Assembly (NCBI GenBank): GCA_029168955.1
Contig: JAPDOI010000107.1
Location: 682,001 to 746,000 of the forward strand
Origin: Aplectana chamaeleonis
Taxonomy: Eukaryota > Nematoda > Chromadorea > Rhabditida > Cosmocercidae
Length of the DNA stretch: 64,000 nucleotides
Reading direction: 5' to 3'
The position numbers and the translations under genes were made by a program. Of the stretch, positions 32,001-44,001 are shown one piece after another (within the stretch, counting starts at the first letter, position 1; each line of letters begins with the position of its first letter). Under the pieces are notes generated by a model. That model did no database searches and was not told where the DNA came from. It was given only the letters and a program-made list of their open reading frames with translations.

Positions 32001-35000
32001 AAGTGTGGAAATCCCAAATGCAAGAAGTGTGGGTTCCACCTTTATTTGCTCCATGAAATGAGAGGCGTCGGACGCCGAGAGGACCCAAATGACGTCTATT
32101 TAGTGGGACGGATTGCTGTCAGGACGCCGTAGAAAGTGTGTGGGACCCAAATGAGTGATAGGTACAGAAACTGTGAAATACAGGTCTGTTGCATGAGTAC
32201 GGGACGCCGTAGAAAGTGTGTGGACCCTGAATAAGAGGGTATTGTGACCAGGAACATCACACTTCGGGCAAAAGTGCTGTGTCGACCTGTTCAGGTAGAG
32301 ACTTGCGGAATCGAGGCCCGTACATTGTGGGACCCAAATGAGTGCATCTGACGTAGAGTAATCTGGAGACAGACGCAGAATCTTGACGCGAGAAAATGTG
32401 GACCCAAATAAAAGTGCGTAGGACGCCGTATAAAATGTGTGGACCCAAATAACAGTGCGTAGACGCCGCAGAAAATGTGGAACCCAAATAACAGCGTCGG
32501 ACGCTTGAGAAAGTGTGGGACCCAAATGAGATGTGCCTCTCTCCAGTAGAAAATGTGTTGGACCCAATGGATGGTTGGTGTGCGGGACGATGTTAATATA
32601 CAAGGACGCCGTAGAAAGTGTGCGGGACCCGGAGGAGAGTGTGCCGGACGCCGTAGAAAGTGTGCGTGACCCAAGTGGGAGTGCGCCGGATACCGTAGAA
32701 GGCGTACGGGACCCGAGTGAGAGAGTGCGCCGGACGCCGTAGGAAAGTGTGTGGGAACTGAGTGGGAGAGCGCGCAGGACGCCATAGAAAGTGTGGTGGG
32801 ACCCAAGAGGAGAGTGGCGCTGAACGCCGTAGAAAGTGTGCGTGACCTGCGGGAGTGCGCCGGACGCCAGAGAACGTGTGCGAAATCCAAGGGGGAGAGC
32901 GCCGGACGCCATAGAAAGTGTGGGTGATCCAAATGGTAGAGCGCCGGACGCCGTAGAAAGTGTGCCCAGGGACCCGGAGTGGGAGAGTGCGCAGGACGCC
33001 GTATGCGTGGCCGGGACCCGAGTGAAGGCGCCGGACGCCGTAGAAAGTGCGGACCCGAGGAGAGCGCCGGACGCCATAGTGTGCGGGATCCAAATGCAGA
33101 GCGCCGCAGGACGCCGTAGAAAGTGTGCGGGATCCAAGTGGGAGTGCGCAGGGCGCCGTACGGTAGCGGGCGGTTTCAAGGGAGCGCCGGGCGTGCCGTA
33201 GAAAGTGCGTGACCCAAGGAGGATGGCGCTGAACGCCGTAGAAAGTGTGCGGAATTTAGAGTGAGAGTGCGCTGTGACGCCGTACAAAGTGTGTGGACCC
33301 GGCGGTAGTGCGCTGAACGCCGTAGGAAGTGTGCGTGACCCAGCGGGAGTGCGCAGGACGCCGTAGAAAGCGTGCGGGAACGGCGTGAGAGTGCGCAGGA
33401 CGCCGTGGAAAGTGTGCGGGACCTGAGTGCGAGAGGGTGCTGGACGCCGTAGAAAGTGTGCAGGGACCCGGAGGAGTGGCGCGGGACGCCGTAGAAAGTG
33501 TGCAGTGGACCCGAGTGAGAGTGTGCCGGACGGCCGTAGAGAGTGTGCGGGACCTGAGGGAGAGTGCGCCGGATCGCCGTAGAAAGTGTGTGCGGACCCG
33601 AGTGAGAGTGATGCAGGACGCCTTAGAAAGTGTACGGGACCCAAATGGTAGTAGCCAGACGCCGCAGAAAGTGTGTGCGGGACCTGCGGGAGAGCGCCGG
33701 GCGCTGCGTAGAAAGCGTGCGGGATCCGGCGGAGAGCGCCGAACGCTGCAGAAAGTGTGCGTGATCCAAAGTGGAGAGGGTGCGCTGAACGCCGTAGGAA
33801 GTGTGCGGGACCCGAGTGAGAGCGCGCTGGACGCCGTATAAAGCGTGCGGGGCTCGAGTGAGAGTGAGCCGGACGCCGTAGAAAGTGTGCTGACCCGAGT
33901 GAGAGTGCGCAGGACGCCGTGGAAAGTGTGCGGGACCCGAGTGAGAGTGCGCTGACGCCGTATGCAGAGTGCAAAGGGACCCGAGTGAGAGTACGCCGGA
34001 CGCCGTAGAGCGTGTCGCGGGACCCAAGTGCGGAGTGGCGCCGGACGCCGTAGAAAGTGTGCGGGACCCAAGTGGCGGTAGCGCTGAACGCCGTAGGAAG
34101 TGTGCGTGACCCAAGTGGGCGGAGTGCGCAGGACGCCGTAGAAAGTGGGCGGGATCTGGCGGGAGAGTGCCGGACGCTGTAGAAAGTGTGCGGGACCCGG
34201 AGAGAGTGCGCCAGACGCCGTAGAAAGTGTGCGGTGATCCGAGTGAGAGTGCGCAGGACGCCGTAGAAAGTGTGCGGGACCCGCGTGAGAGCGGTGCTGG
34301 ACACCGTATAAAGTGTGTGCGGATCCAAGTGGGAGTGTTAGGGACGCCGTAGAAAGTGTGCGGGACCCGAGTGAGAGTGATGCCGGACGCCGTACAGCGT
34401 GTGCGGGATCCAGTGCGAGTAGCGCCTGACGCCGCAGAAAGTGTGCGGGATCCATGAGTGCAGGACGAAAGTGCGGACCTGCGTGAGAGTGCCGGACACC
34501 GTATAAAGTGTGCGGGGCTCGAGTTAGAGTGCGCCGGACGCCGTAGAAAGTGTGCTGGACCCGAGTGAGAGAGCGCCGGACGCCGTAGAAAGTTTGCGGG
34601 ACCCGAGTGAGAGTGCGCAGGACGCCGTATAAAGTGTACGGGACCCGAGTGAGAGTGCGCCGGACGCCGTAGAAAGTGTGCGGGACCCGAGTGGGAGAGC
34701 GCCGGACGCCATAGAAAGTGTGCGGGATCCAAATGGGAGAGCGCCGGACGCCGTAGAAAGTGTGTGGGATCCAAGTGGGAGTGCGCAGGGCGCCGTACGA
34801 AGTGGGCGGGTTTCAAGTGGGAGTGCGCCGGGCGCCGTAGAAAGTGTGCGGGACCCGAGTGAGAGTGCGCTGGACGCCGTAGAAAGTGTGCGGGACCCGA
34901 GTGAGAGTGCGCCGGACGCCGTACAAAGTGTGCGGGACCCAAGTGAGAGCGCTGACGCAGGCAGTTTTGTGACCTGGCGGAGAGGCCGGACGCCGTAGAA

Positions 35001-38000
35001 AGTGTGCGGGACCCAAGCGGTAGTGCGCTGAACGTCGTAGGAAGTGCGTGACCAAAGTGAGCGGTGACGCCGCAGAAAGTGGGCGGGATCTAAGTGGGAG
35101 AGCGCCGGACGCTGCAGAAAGTGTGCGGGATCCAAGTGGGAGTGCGCCAGACGCCGTATAAAGTGTAGGACCCCGAGTGAGAGTGCAGCCGGACGCCGTA
35201 GAAAGTGTGCGGGACCCGAGTGAGAGTGCGCTGAACGCCGTAGAAAGTGTGTGGGACCCGCGTGAGAGCGCGCCGGACGCCGTAGAGAACGTGCGAAATC
35301 CAAGCGAGGGAGCGCCGGACGCCGTACAGAAAGTGCAGGATCCAATGGGAGAGCGCCGGACGCCGTAGAAAGTGCCCAGGACCCGAGTGAGAGTGCGCAG
35401 GACGCCGTATAAAGTGTGATGGACCCGAGTGAGAGTACGCTGGACGCCGTAGAAAGTGTGCGGGACCCGAGGGAGAGCGCCGGACGCCATAGGAAAGTGT
35501 GCGGGATCCGACCGAGAGTGCGCCTGACGCCGTAGAAAGTGTGCGGGATCCAAGGCGGAGTGCGCAGGGCGCCGTACGAAGTGGGCGGGTTTCATGTGGG
35601 AGTGATGCGCTGGGCGTCGTAGAAAGTGTGCGGGACCCGAGCGAGAGTGCGAAGGACGCCGTAGAAAGTGTGCGGGACCTCGAGGAGAGCAGAGCGCCGG
35701 ACGCCGTACAAAGGTGTGCGGGACCCATGGAAAGCGAATGCTGGTAAAGCGTGTGATCAGTTGGCGCCGTAGACGCCGTAGAAAGTGTGCGGGACCCGAG
35801 TGAGCGTGAGCGGCACGCCGTAGAAAGTGTGTGGACCCGAGTGAGAGTGCGCTGGACGCCGTAGAAAGTGTGCGGGACCCGAGTGAGAGTGCGCGGGACG
35901 CCGTAGAAAGTGTGCGGGACCCGAGTGAGAGTGCGCCGGACGCTGTAGAAAGTGTGCGGGACCCGAGTGAGAGTGCGCCGGACGCCGTAGAAAGTGTGTG
36001 CGGGACCCGAGTGGGAGTGCGCAGGACGCCTTAGAAAGTGTACGGGACCCAAATGGTAGTGCGCCAGACGCCGCAGAATGTGTGCGGGACCTGAGTGGGA
36101 GAGCGCCGGGCGCCATAGAAAGTGTGCGGGATCCAAGTGGGAGAGCGCCGAACGCTATAGAAAGTGTGCGGGATCCAAGTGGTAGTGCGCTGAACGCCGT
36201 AGGAAGTGTGCGGGACCCGAGTGAGAGTGCGCCGGACGCCGTATAAAGTGTGCGGGGCTCGAGTGGGAGAGTGATGCCGGACGCCGTGGTGAAAGTGTGT
36301 TGACCCGAGTGAGAGTGCGCAGGACGCAGTAGAAAGCGGGTGGGACCCGAGTGAGAGTGCGCTGAACGCCGTAGGAAGTGTGCGTGACCCAAGTGGGAGT
36401 GCGCAGGACGCCGTAGAAAGCGGGCGGGATCTGAGCGGGAGTGCGCCGGACGTTGGCGCGTGTGCGGGACCCGAGTGAGAGCGGCGCCAGACGCCGTATA
36501 AGTGTGCGGGATCCAGTGGGAGTGCGCCGGACGCCGTAGAAAGGGTGCGGGACCCGCGTGAGAGTGCGCCGGACACCGTATAAAGTGTGCGGGATCCAAA
36601 TGAGAGTGCGCTAGACGCTGTAGAAAGTGTGCGGGACCCAGTGAGAGTGCGCCGGACGCCGTAGAAAGTGTGTGACCCGAGGAGAGGCGCTGACGCGCCA
36701 GCGTGGGATCCAAGTGAGGAGTGCGCAGGACGCCGTGGATGGCGTAAGTGTGCGGGACCCAAGTGAGAGTGCGCTGGACGCCGTAGAAAGTGTGCGGGAC
36801 CCGAGTGAGAGTGCGCTGGACGCCGTAGAAAGTGTGCAGTGGACCCGAGTGAGAGTGGCGCCGGACGCCGTAGAAAGTGTGCGGGACCCGGGTGAGAGTG
36901 CGCCGGACGCCGTAGAAAGTGTGCGGGACCCAAGTGAGAGTGCGCTGAACGGCCGTAGAAAGTGTGCGGGACCCGAGTGGGAGTGCAGCCGGACGCCGCA
37001 GAAAGTGTGGCGGGATCTGGGCAATGGGAGAGTGCCGGACGCTGTAGAAAGTGCGTGCGGGACCCAAGTGAGAGTGCGCCAGACGCCGTAGAAAGTGTGC
37101 GGGACCCAGTGGGAGTGCGCAGGACGCCGTAGAAAGTGTGCGGGACCCGCGTGAGAGTGCGCCGGACGCCGTAGAAAGTGTGCGGGACCCGATGAGAGTG
37201 CGCCAGACGCCGTAGGAAAGTGTGCAGTGACCCGAGTGAGAGTGCGCTGGACGCCGTAGAAAGTGTGCAGGGACCCGAGTGAGAGTGCGCCGGACACCGT
37301 ATAAAGTGTGCGGGATCCAAATGGGAGTGCTAGGACGCCGTAGAAAGTGTGCGGGACCCGCGTGAGAGTGCGCCGGACACCGTATAAAGTGTGCGGGGCT
37401 CGAGTTAGAGTGCGCCGGACGCCGTAGAAAGTGTGCTGGACCCGAGTGAGAGAGCGCCGGACGCCGTAGAAAGTTTGCGGGACCCGAGTGAGAGTGCGCA
37501 GGACGCCGTATAAAGTGTACGGGACCCTGGAGGAGAGCGCCGGACGCCGTAGAAAGTGGTGCGGGACCCGAGGAGAGTGCGCTGGACGCCGTAGAAAGTG
37601 GTGCGGGACCCGCGTGAGAGTGCGCCGGACGCCGTAGAAAGTGTGCGGGATCCTGAGTTAGAGTGCAGCGCTGACGCCGTAGAAAGTGTGCGGGTTTCCC
37701 GAGTGAGAGTGCGCCGGACGCCGTAGAAAGTGTGCGGGACCCGAGTGAGAGTGCGCCTGACGCCGTAGAAAGTGTGCGGGACCCGAGTGAGAGTGACGCC
37801 GGACGCCGTAGAAAAAGTGTGCGGACCCGAGTGAGAGTGCTGACGCCGCCAAAGTTTGGTGGACCCAAGGAGCAGCTGACGCCGTAGAAAGTGTGCGGGA
37901 CCCAAGTGGTAGTGCGCTGAACGCCGTAGAAAGTGTGCGGGACCCATGCGAGAGTGCGCAGGACGCCGTAGAAAGTGTGCGGGACCCAGCGGGAGAGCAG

Positions 38001-38640
38001 CCGGACGCCGTAGAAAGTGTGCAGCAGGATCCGAGGAGAGTGCGCCGGACGCCGTAGAAAGTGTGCGGTGCAGACCCGAGTGAGAGGCATGCCGGACGCC
38101 GTGAGAAAGTGTGCAGGGGACCCGAGTGAGAGAGTGCGCTGAACAGCAGCGTAACTGATAGGCAGGTTGAATGCCGCAGTGTGCGCAAAGACCCATGTGG
38201 AGCGCGCCGGACGCCACAAAGGGAGAACGTGCGAAATCCAAGGTGGGAGAGCGCCGGACGCCATAGAAAGTTTGTGGGATCCGAGTGGAGTGCGCCGGAC
38301 GCTGCAGAAAGTTTGCGGGACCCGAGTGAGAGTGCGCAGGACGCCGTAGAAAGTGTGTAGCCGGGACCCAAGCGGAGTGCGCCGGTCGCCGTCAGAAAGT
38401 GTGCGGAACCCGAGGCAGAGAGTGGCGCTCGGACGCCGTATAAACGAAACCGTGCGGGACCTGAAGCGGGAGTGAGGCGGGGGCGCCGCATAAAATGTGT
38501 TAGACCCGAGGGAGATCGCTGGACCGTAGGGAAGTGTGTGAGACTCCAAAAGGGAGCGCTGGACGCCCTAGGAAAACGTGTGGAGACCCAAAAGGGAGCG
38601 TTGACGCCCTAGAAAACGTGTGAGACTCATGAGAGAGAGC
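29000..38640 (+). repeat. large 42-bp satellite array S10
   Basis: About 9.6 kb, roughly 230 units. Two blocks are visible. 29000 to about 32580 is dominated by GGGACCCAAATGAGAGTGCGTCGG-type and AAATAACAG-type units with many indels. 32600-38500 is dominated by GGGACCCGAGTGAGAGTGC units, which are more regular between about 34500 and 37500. Minus-strand frames of up to 930 codons (35757-38549) and 742 codons (32100-34328) are a consequence of the 42-bp period, not genes. Confidence 0.95.
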
Positions 38641-38985
38641 GCATTACTTCTGATTCACTATGTGCGTCTAAAAGAGAGCGTACACCACTCCTTTCTTCAG
38701 GTCCCCTACCCTTCTCCACTCAATTCAACTGCTTAGCTGTTTATATGCAATAACTTTTCTAAATCGGGTTTATATACGATGACAATAAGAGTTAATCAAA
38801 ATCTGCATCCATGAAACACAAACATCATTCTACTTCATTTGGCAATAAAAGTAGCAGGGGGTCGGTTGATCATGAAAACGTTTAGTAAATTCCAAACAGC
38901 GGTTGTCCTTATCATGACAAAAATTAAGATAAATCAAAGGCCACTTCAGGATCATATAAAACGGAAGAACGACCGGTGTGTCACG
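38641..38985 (+). repeat. T module, copy 2, proximal part
   Basis: Matches 5760-6080 (ACTGCTTAGCTGTTTATATGC, TTCATTTGGCAATA, AACAGCGGTTGTC). It is interrupted by the RTE LINE and resumes near 41865. Confidence 0.75.
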
Positions 38986-39039
38986 GTACAGATGACTTTG
39001 ACTTACTTGACTTAATCGGTTGGCTTTCGCCTGACGCGG

Positions 39040-39662
39040 TTATTCCGCATCTTCACCGAGGTGTGCCGTCCTAGTAGTCAGCCTTGTCCATTTTTCACGG
39101 TCTTCAGCCACAATTTGAACACATTCCATCCAGCTGTCACTATTCCATTTCCTGCGAGACGAAACATCGCGCCTGAACTGTCTTTCGATGCCGAGTGACT
39201 TGAAATCCTCTTTAACCACATCCGTCCAGAACTTTCGCCTACGCCCAGGTGGCCGTTTCTGCATTGAGTCAGGGGGATTTGGAAGCATTCTCAAAGCGTG
39301 TTGTACGAGACGATCCGGCGTTCTTCTTTAGAGGTATAGTGCCTCGAGCGAGCGAAGTCGACTCTTCCATTGCTGCTTGAGATGGCGTTAGGAGATGCTT
39401 TTGGCAACCCTCCCTCGTGTCAAGCGCTTATGTACTGCGTCGATTTCCTTGTAAAGGTCTTCGTTATGGCATGTACACGCGGCCGTAGAAATATCCAAGC
39501 TAAACGCCTAAAAAGCTTCCTCTCCGTGCAATCCAACCTTTCCATCTGCGTCTTCGGTAGCTGCTCCACGTCTCCGATCCAGTACATCATGATAGGGCGA
39601 ATAGCGCGATAGGTAGACGCGCAACTTGACTTCCTTCTGCGATGGTGGTAGACCACAAACAC
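39040..39662 (-). pseudogene. C-terminal part of the RTE ORF, frameshifted
   Basis: Two frames carry the conserved tail after the RT domain. 39662-39420 has RAIRPIMMYWI and MERLDCTERKLFRRL; 39294-39040 has RPPGRRRKFWTDVVKED, WNSDSW and TAHLGEDAE. The gap between them and the preceding RT frame requires frameshifts, so the copy is dead. Confidence 0.8.
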
Positions 39663-39666
39663 TTGG

Positions 39667-41847
39667 TTAGAGAATTAAATGCAGACGTAGCTTTCGCACA
39701 TCGTTGTCGAATATCCGCCGCATAACTACCCATCGTTCTTCAGCAAACAGCCCAAATAACAGAAATCGTCCACCAGTGCTCTGATACGTTGTCCGTCCAC
39801 ACAAACTCCCGTTGGAGGCTCCTCTGAGAGACCCACATCTTCGCTTGCATTTGTCGGGACGAAGACGAAGTCCATAGGCTGCGGCATACTTCGAAACGAG
39901 GTTCACAATCCTTTGCAGTTTTGCGTTGTTTTCAGCGAATAACACGATGTCGTCGGCGTACTCCAGCTCGACAAGGGAGCGTCCTGATGGTGTTAGGATC
40001 ACATCCACAGGAAACTGTTCTGCAACTCTACGCATGATGTCATCAACGGCGAAGTTGAAAAGAAAAGGTCCTGCAACGGCTCCTTGCCTTACTCCTGTTT
40101 TCACCTCGAAAGCTGACGTAAATCCGATAGGTGTACGAACTGCTGCTGTTGTTCCTTTGTTCATGTCCTCGATTAACCGAACATACTTTTCCGGGACTCC
40201 ATCTGCTCGCAGAGCATTGAGCAATAGATCACGATGAGGAGAGTCGAACGCGGCTTCAAAGTCCAAAAAAGCAAGCTGTAACGGCTTCGAATACCGCTGC
40301 CACGATTCAATTACTCTCCTCACGACGAACACTTGGTCGATGGTCGATCTTCCAGGTCGAAAACCGGCTTGCTCGTCTCTGGTCGTTCTTTCACGATGTT
40401 TGATAAGTCGCTCGAGAATGATACGTTCTAAAACCTTGTACATGACACGAAGTAGGGAGATTCCTCTGTAGTTCTTAGGATCCGTGACGGATAGCTTCTT
40501 GTGAAGAGGTACGATGATCGCATGTCTCCACGAATCGGGTATCCTTTCGCTCATCCATATAGCACGGATGGTGTTGGTCATTTCACGAATCCCAGACGGA
40601 GGAAGAGCTTTCAGCATTTTAGCAGTGATGTTGTCATCTCCACCAGCCTTTCCATTCTTCATTTTCCGGACACAATCCAAAACTTCAGACTCAGTCGGCG
40701 GTTCCTCACTGACATCGTAATGTGCTCTCTGAGCATGCGGGAGCTCAGGTACTGATGGCGCTGGACGATTCAGTAGTGAACTGAAGTAATCCTTCCATAT
40801 TGGCAGCGTCGCATCACCAACTGCAACTCCATTGGTAGTGTTCAAGACAGGAGAACATCTCTTCATCTTCCCGCTATACTGTCGCAGCAACGTGTAGGCT
40901 TTCCTCGGATTCTTCTCCTCCCAAGCCTTCTCGAACTCCTTAGCTCTACACGTCCACTCTCGCTCGCGGTCACTTTGAAGCTGCCGACGCAACTTCCTCC
41001 TCAGACGCTTCTCCTCCACGAAGTTTCCTGCAGTTCGGAGAGCACATACTCTGTTGTAGGTAGATGTTGTTTCTTCCGAGACGTAGGCGAACTTCTTCTT
41101 CGGCTGCACAACCAGGAGTGCCTCTTTCGAAGCGTCCTGGATGCACTTGACAAAAGAATCCGCGTCGCAAAGTCTCTTCCTAGTCCGTACTCCGATGTGA
41201 ATAGAGACGCGTTGTCGAAAATTCCTTCTGCACTCTTCATCTCTGAGACTTGTCGTGTCAATCCTCTGGAGAGGCTGAGCCCCTCGCTTCCTCTTACGAA
41301 TCCTCGCAGTGAAGTTTAACAGAAGAGGACGGTGATCCGAATCGAATGCGACATCCCACACAGCTCTAGATCTTCGAATGTCCGATACTGGAATATTCCT
41401 CGTCAGGACATAGTCAAGCTGTAGTTTCAAAGTTGTCATCTTCCGCTTCCGCTGCTCTTCTGGAGATAGCTGGGTTGGTCCCTGCCACGTAAGCTGATGG
41501 CGGCGATGATTCCTCTTGAATGTCGATGCAATAATCAGACCACTGCGTTCACAAAAGTCGACAAGGCGGTAGCCATTGTCCGATGTTTGCTCCACCGGGT
41601 AGAACCATTTACCGAGTACTTCGGATTCCTGATCAAGTCCCATCTTCGCATTTGCGTCAATCCCCACGACAACAGCATGTTGACAAGGTATCCTGGCCAG
41701 CAACGTATTTAGTTCCTCATAAAACGCATCCTTCGAATTGTCTTCGGCGGTTTCAGTGGCGGCATGAGCACTCACTATCCACAGATTGAATCCTCTGTGA
41801 TCCCGCAGTCGTACGAATGCATTCCGACACGACGTGTCCTTGACCAT
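39667..41847 (-). pseudogene. RTE LINE endonuclease/reverse transcriptase, partial
   Basis: An uninterrupted frame of 726 codons lacking the true N-terminus. The AP-like endonuclease (about residues 1-180) shows VVGIDANAKMG and the closing SDHRPLLL. The RT (about 420-690) shows DEQAGFRPGRSTIDQ, the catalytic FLDFEAAFD, VRQGAVAGPFLFNF and YADDIVLFAE. The last 40 residues depart from the family, indicating a frameshift near 39790. The product would nick DNA and copy its RNA by target-primed reverse transcription; this copy lacks a complete endonuclease. RTE membership is from overall motif pattern. Confidence 0.88.
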
Positions 41848-41864
41848 ACCATTGAAAAGTGGAT

Positions 41865-42087
41865 AAACGGGCAGATAAGGTGATAAACGGGCGTAGCAAG
41901 GTTTGGAATGCTTTGTGATTTCCGATGGTTTAAGTGTTGCCGCCTAAACCAGCTTATGGGCCGGCGCAGGAAGAAAGAAAGCACCGAGTTATTTGCCTTA
42001 TATCCAAGATGCCGGCGAAGCCGGCAAATGGGCCGGCGCAACCGGGCCCCAGCGGCAGAGGCCGGCGTCAGCCAGCCGACGCCGCTG
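41865..42087 (+). repeat. T module, copy 2, distal part
   Basis: Aligns with about 6100-6386: AGCAAGGTTTGGAATGCTT, ACCAGCTTATGGGCCGGCG, GCCGGCGAAGCCGGC (42011-42025) and GGCCGGCGTCAGCC. Both copies diverge after GACGCCGCTGG, which marks the probable element end. Confidence 0.75.
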
Positions 42088-42094
42088 GTTGATT

Positions 42095-42215
42095 TTATAA
42101 GAGCTCTATAGAAATACTTCGACTGTTAGCCTTACCAATCGATGGCTCATTTCACTTCTGTCTTGAATGGTGGGTGCCCCCCCCCCTCTAGGATAGTGCC
42201 TAGACCCTGTACAAT
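42095..42215. repeat. dispersed repeat shared with 60785-60895
   Basis: AGCTCTATAGAAA..CATTTC.CTTCTGTCTTGAAT..AGGATAGTGCC occurs here and at 60785-60895 in the same orientation. Non-coding. Confidence 0.65.
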
Positions 42216-42429
42216 TGGGTCATCTAGAACTCATTTCTTCATTTTTTCGACTTTGAAATTCAAAAAGTATACGCATTGTACCTTATTTGTAGAAAGCCGC
42301 ATTGCAACTATTATCTTGCAACCTTAGCAGCGGAGCGGTTGTTTCTTCATTTCTACCACTATGTTTTCGAAAAAAAACTTTACTTTTAGAGCTTGGCGAT
42401 ATTGTAGAAAGGGAACCCTTGGAAAAAGT

Positions 42430-43150
42430 TGTGAAATTTCTGAAAGTTGGGCTCCGCAGAAAAGGTCAAGGATTTGGCATTGCTCTAAAATGTCGTGAAA
42501 TTGTTCCATTAGAGTTGGCTATCAAAGTGATTTCCTAAATGTCGTGAAATTGTTGAATCGATTTGGCTGTTGTTGGTATATGCAGACAACATAATCATCA
42601 AATGTAGTGAAATTGTTGCAAGCAGATTTGGCAGGAGCTCTATGAATTATCAGAGTCAAATCACGCGCCAGAAGGGGTTTTTCTTGGAGCGCATCTTGAA
42701 TCGAATAAGAACAAGAATAAGTCTAGCAGCAAAAACGTTTCCATACAATGTGAATCGTGAAAGCGTTGAGGACACGAAGACATAGCGTCAGTAGCTAATA
42801 AGCTGCGTTAGATTTCGTTTTCATGATTTTTATCTAATCGGTGAGGGAAGGTCTGGTATCTTAGTGGGACCTACACTGAAAAGGCAGAATAACATTCGAA
42901 AACCTTATTTCTAGTCCATATGGCCACGTTTCATTCAATGTTGGCTGAGGATTATTGTTTTCTTTTGGTCTTCATTCGCTCGCCAGAGGACCTTCTGACG
43001 CGTGATTTGACTGTAATAATTCATAGAGCTCCTGCCAAATCGGTTTGCAATCTGAGTCTTCATTTGTTCATTCCGAGGGGGCGGATCTGGGGCACCAAAA
43101 CGCTTGTTTGCAGCCGTTATTTTGCCACTCCTGGATCGTTTTCTACCGTT
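42430..43150. repeat. diverged relative of F foldback
   Basis: Contains TGTAGTGAAATTGTTG, GATTTGGCA and AAATCACGCG, as in F. It has its own inverted arms, 42620-42670 against 42985-43042 (GCAGGAGCTCTATGAATTAT and complement). Non-coding. Confidence 0.6.
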
Positions 43151-43250
43151 CTTTCGACACTGGGAGCCTAGAATCCTTCTCGCCTCTCATTACACTGTGG
43201 AAAGTCAACGAGGATGATCATCGTGAACGCTGCCTTTAAATGAACGCGAG

Positions 43251-44001
43251 GGCAAATCGCCGAAATCTATTTTTGGCACGGGTCATCGTTCGAGACAGCT
43301 GAATTCGGTCCACTTTTTTCGTTTCCCTGACGACGTACAGGCGTCAAACTTGGAGTATGCTTGCACCTGAAGGTCATCTATCGATCTGTACCCCAATAAT
43401 ACCAAATTTTCTCAAAAATCTATGAAATCGATCGATTATCGATTTTCTTGAAAATCAATGAGAAGTACGAAATTCGATGAAGAATATTTTTCCGCACTCG
43501 ACCACGAAGTTAGCCGCCTGTATGTCTTCGGGGAATGCAAAAAATGGCGAAAATGTGGGTGCGCTGAAATTGACAGGACTAACGAATGGAGTTCAGTAAC
43601 TTGCCCTCACCTTCTTTTGTTGGAGGGTCTCAAGACTTCAGCTATGATACGTTTTCAAGTAGATACCTTCTGCTTCAAAATGATCCCCTTAGAGCAAATA
43701 TTTAGACTCGCATACGGGAAGTAGGAAAGATTATCGAAGATGACCACCAGTCGATTTATTTCTTACAAATTGCGAACCCCTCATGTGTTTGCCCACCAAT
43801 GATATCAGAAACGATTTCGTGCAACGAAACTTCGTACGTTTTGAGAGAGAAGTTCATAGGGAAGAGCAGACCACAGAAGCCGATTAGGGAAGCACATACG
43901 CCGACGCGATGAGATTTGAAACCTTGTCACCATATTTAAAGCGCACCCTGTATGTCCAGGTTACACAACAGCCATCATAAGCATATTGGATTCGCCTGAT
44001 T
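43251..44001. other. downstream of tmem-231-like gene, no exon identified
   Basis: The C-terminal exon of the neighbouring minus-strand gene should be here or further left, but none was convincing. A plus frame at 43458-43724 has no family motif or splice support. A short inverted pair (GGTTACACAACAGCC near 43962 and its complement near 44050) lies at the boundary. Confidence 0.35.

Larger units (their letters stand above)
38985..41850 (-). mobile_element. 5'-truncated RTE-type LINE inserted in T module
   Basis: A minus-strand endonuclease-RT element. The 5' end stops inside the endonuclease domain at about 41848; the 3' end has short AAGTCA-type repeats (about 38995-39012), as RTE elements often do. 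The T module continues on both sides, so this is a clean nested insertion. Confidence 0.8.

Noticed and set aside
32100..38549. Very long minus-strand frames (930, 742, 439, 429 codons) with GPAHFLRRPAHSHS-type repeats
   Set aside because: They lie entirely in the 42-bp satellite; a period divisible by three keeps several frames open. No start context, splice signals or non-repeat domain.
4986..38640. CRISPR-like array
   Set aside because: Contiguous tandem satellite without unique spacers, in a eukaryotic context.
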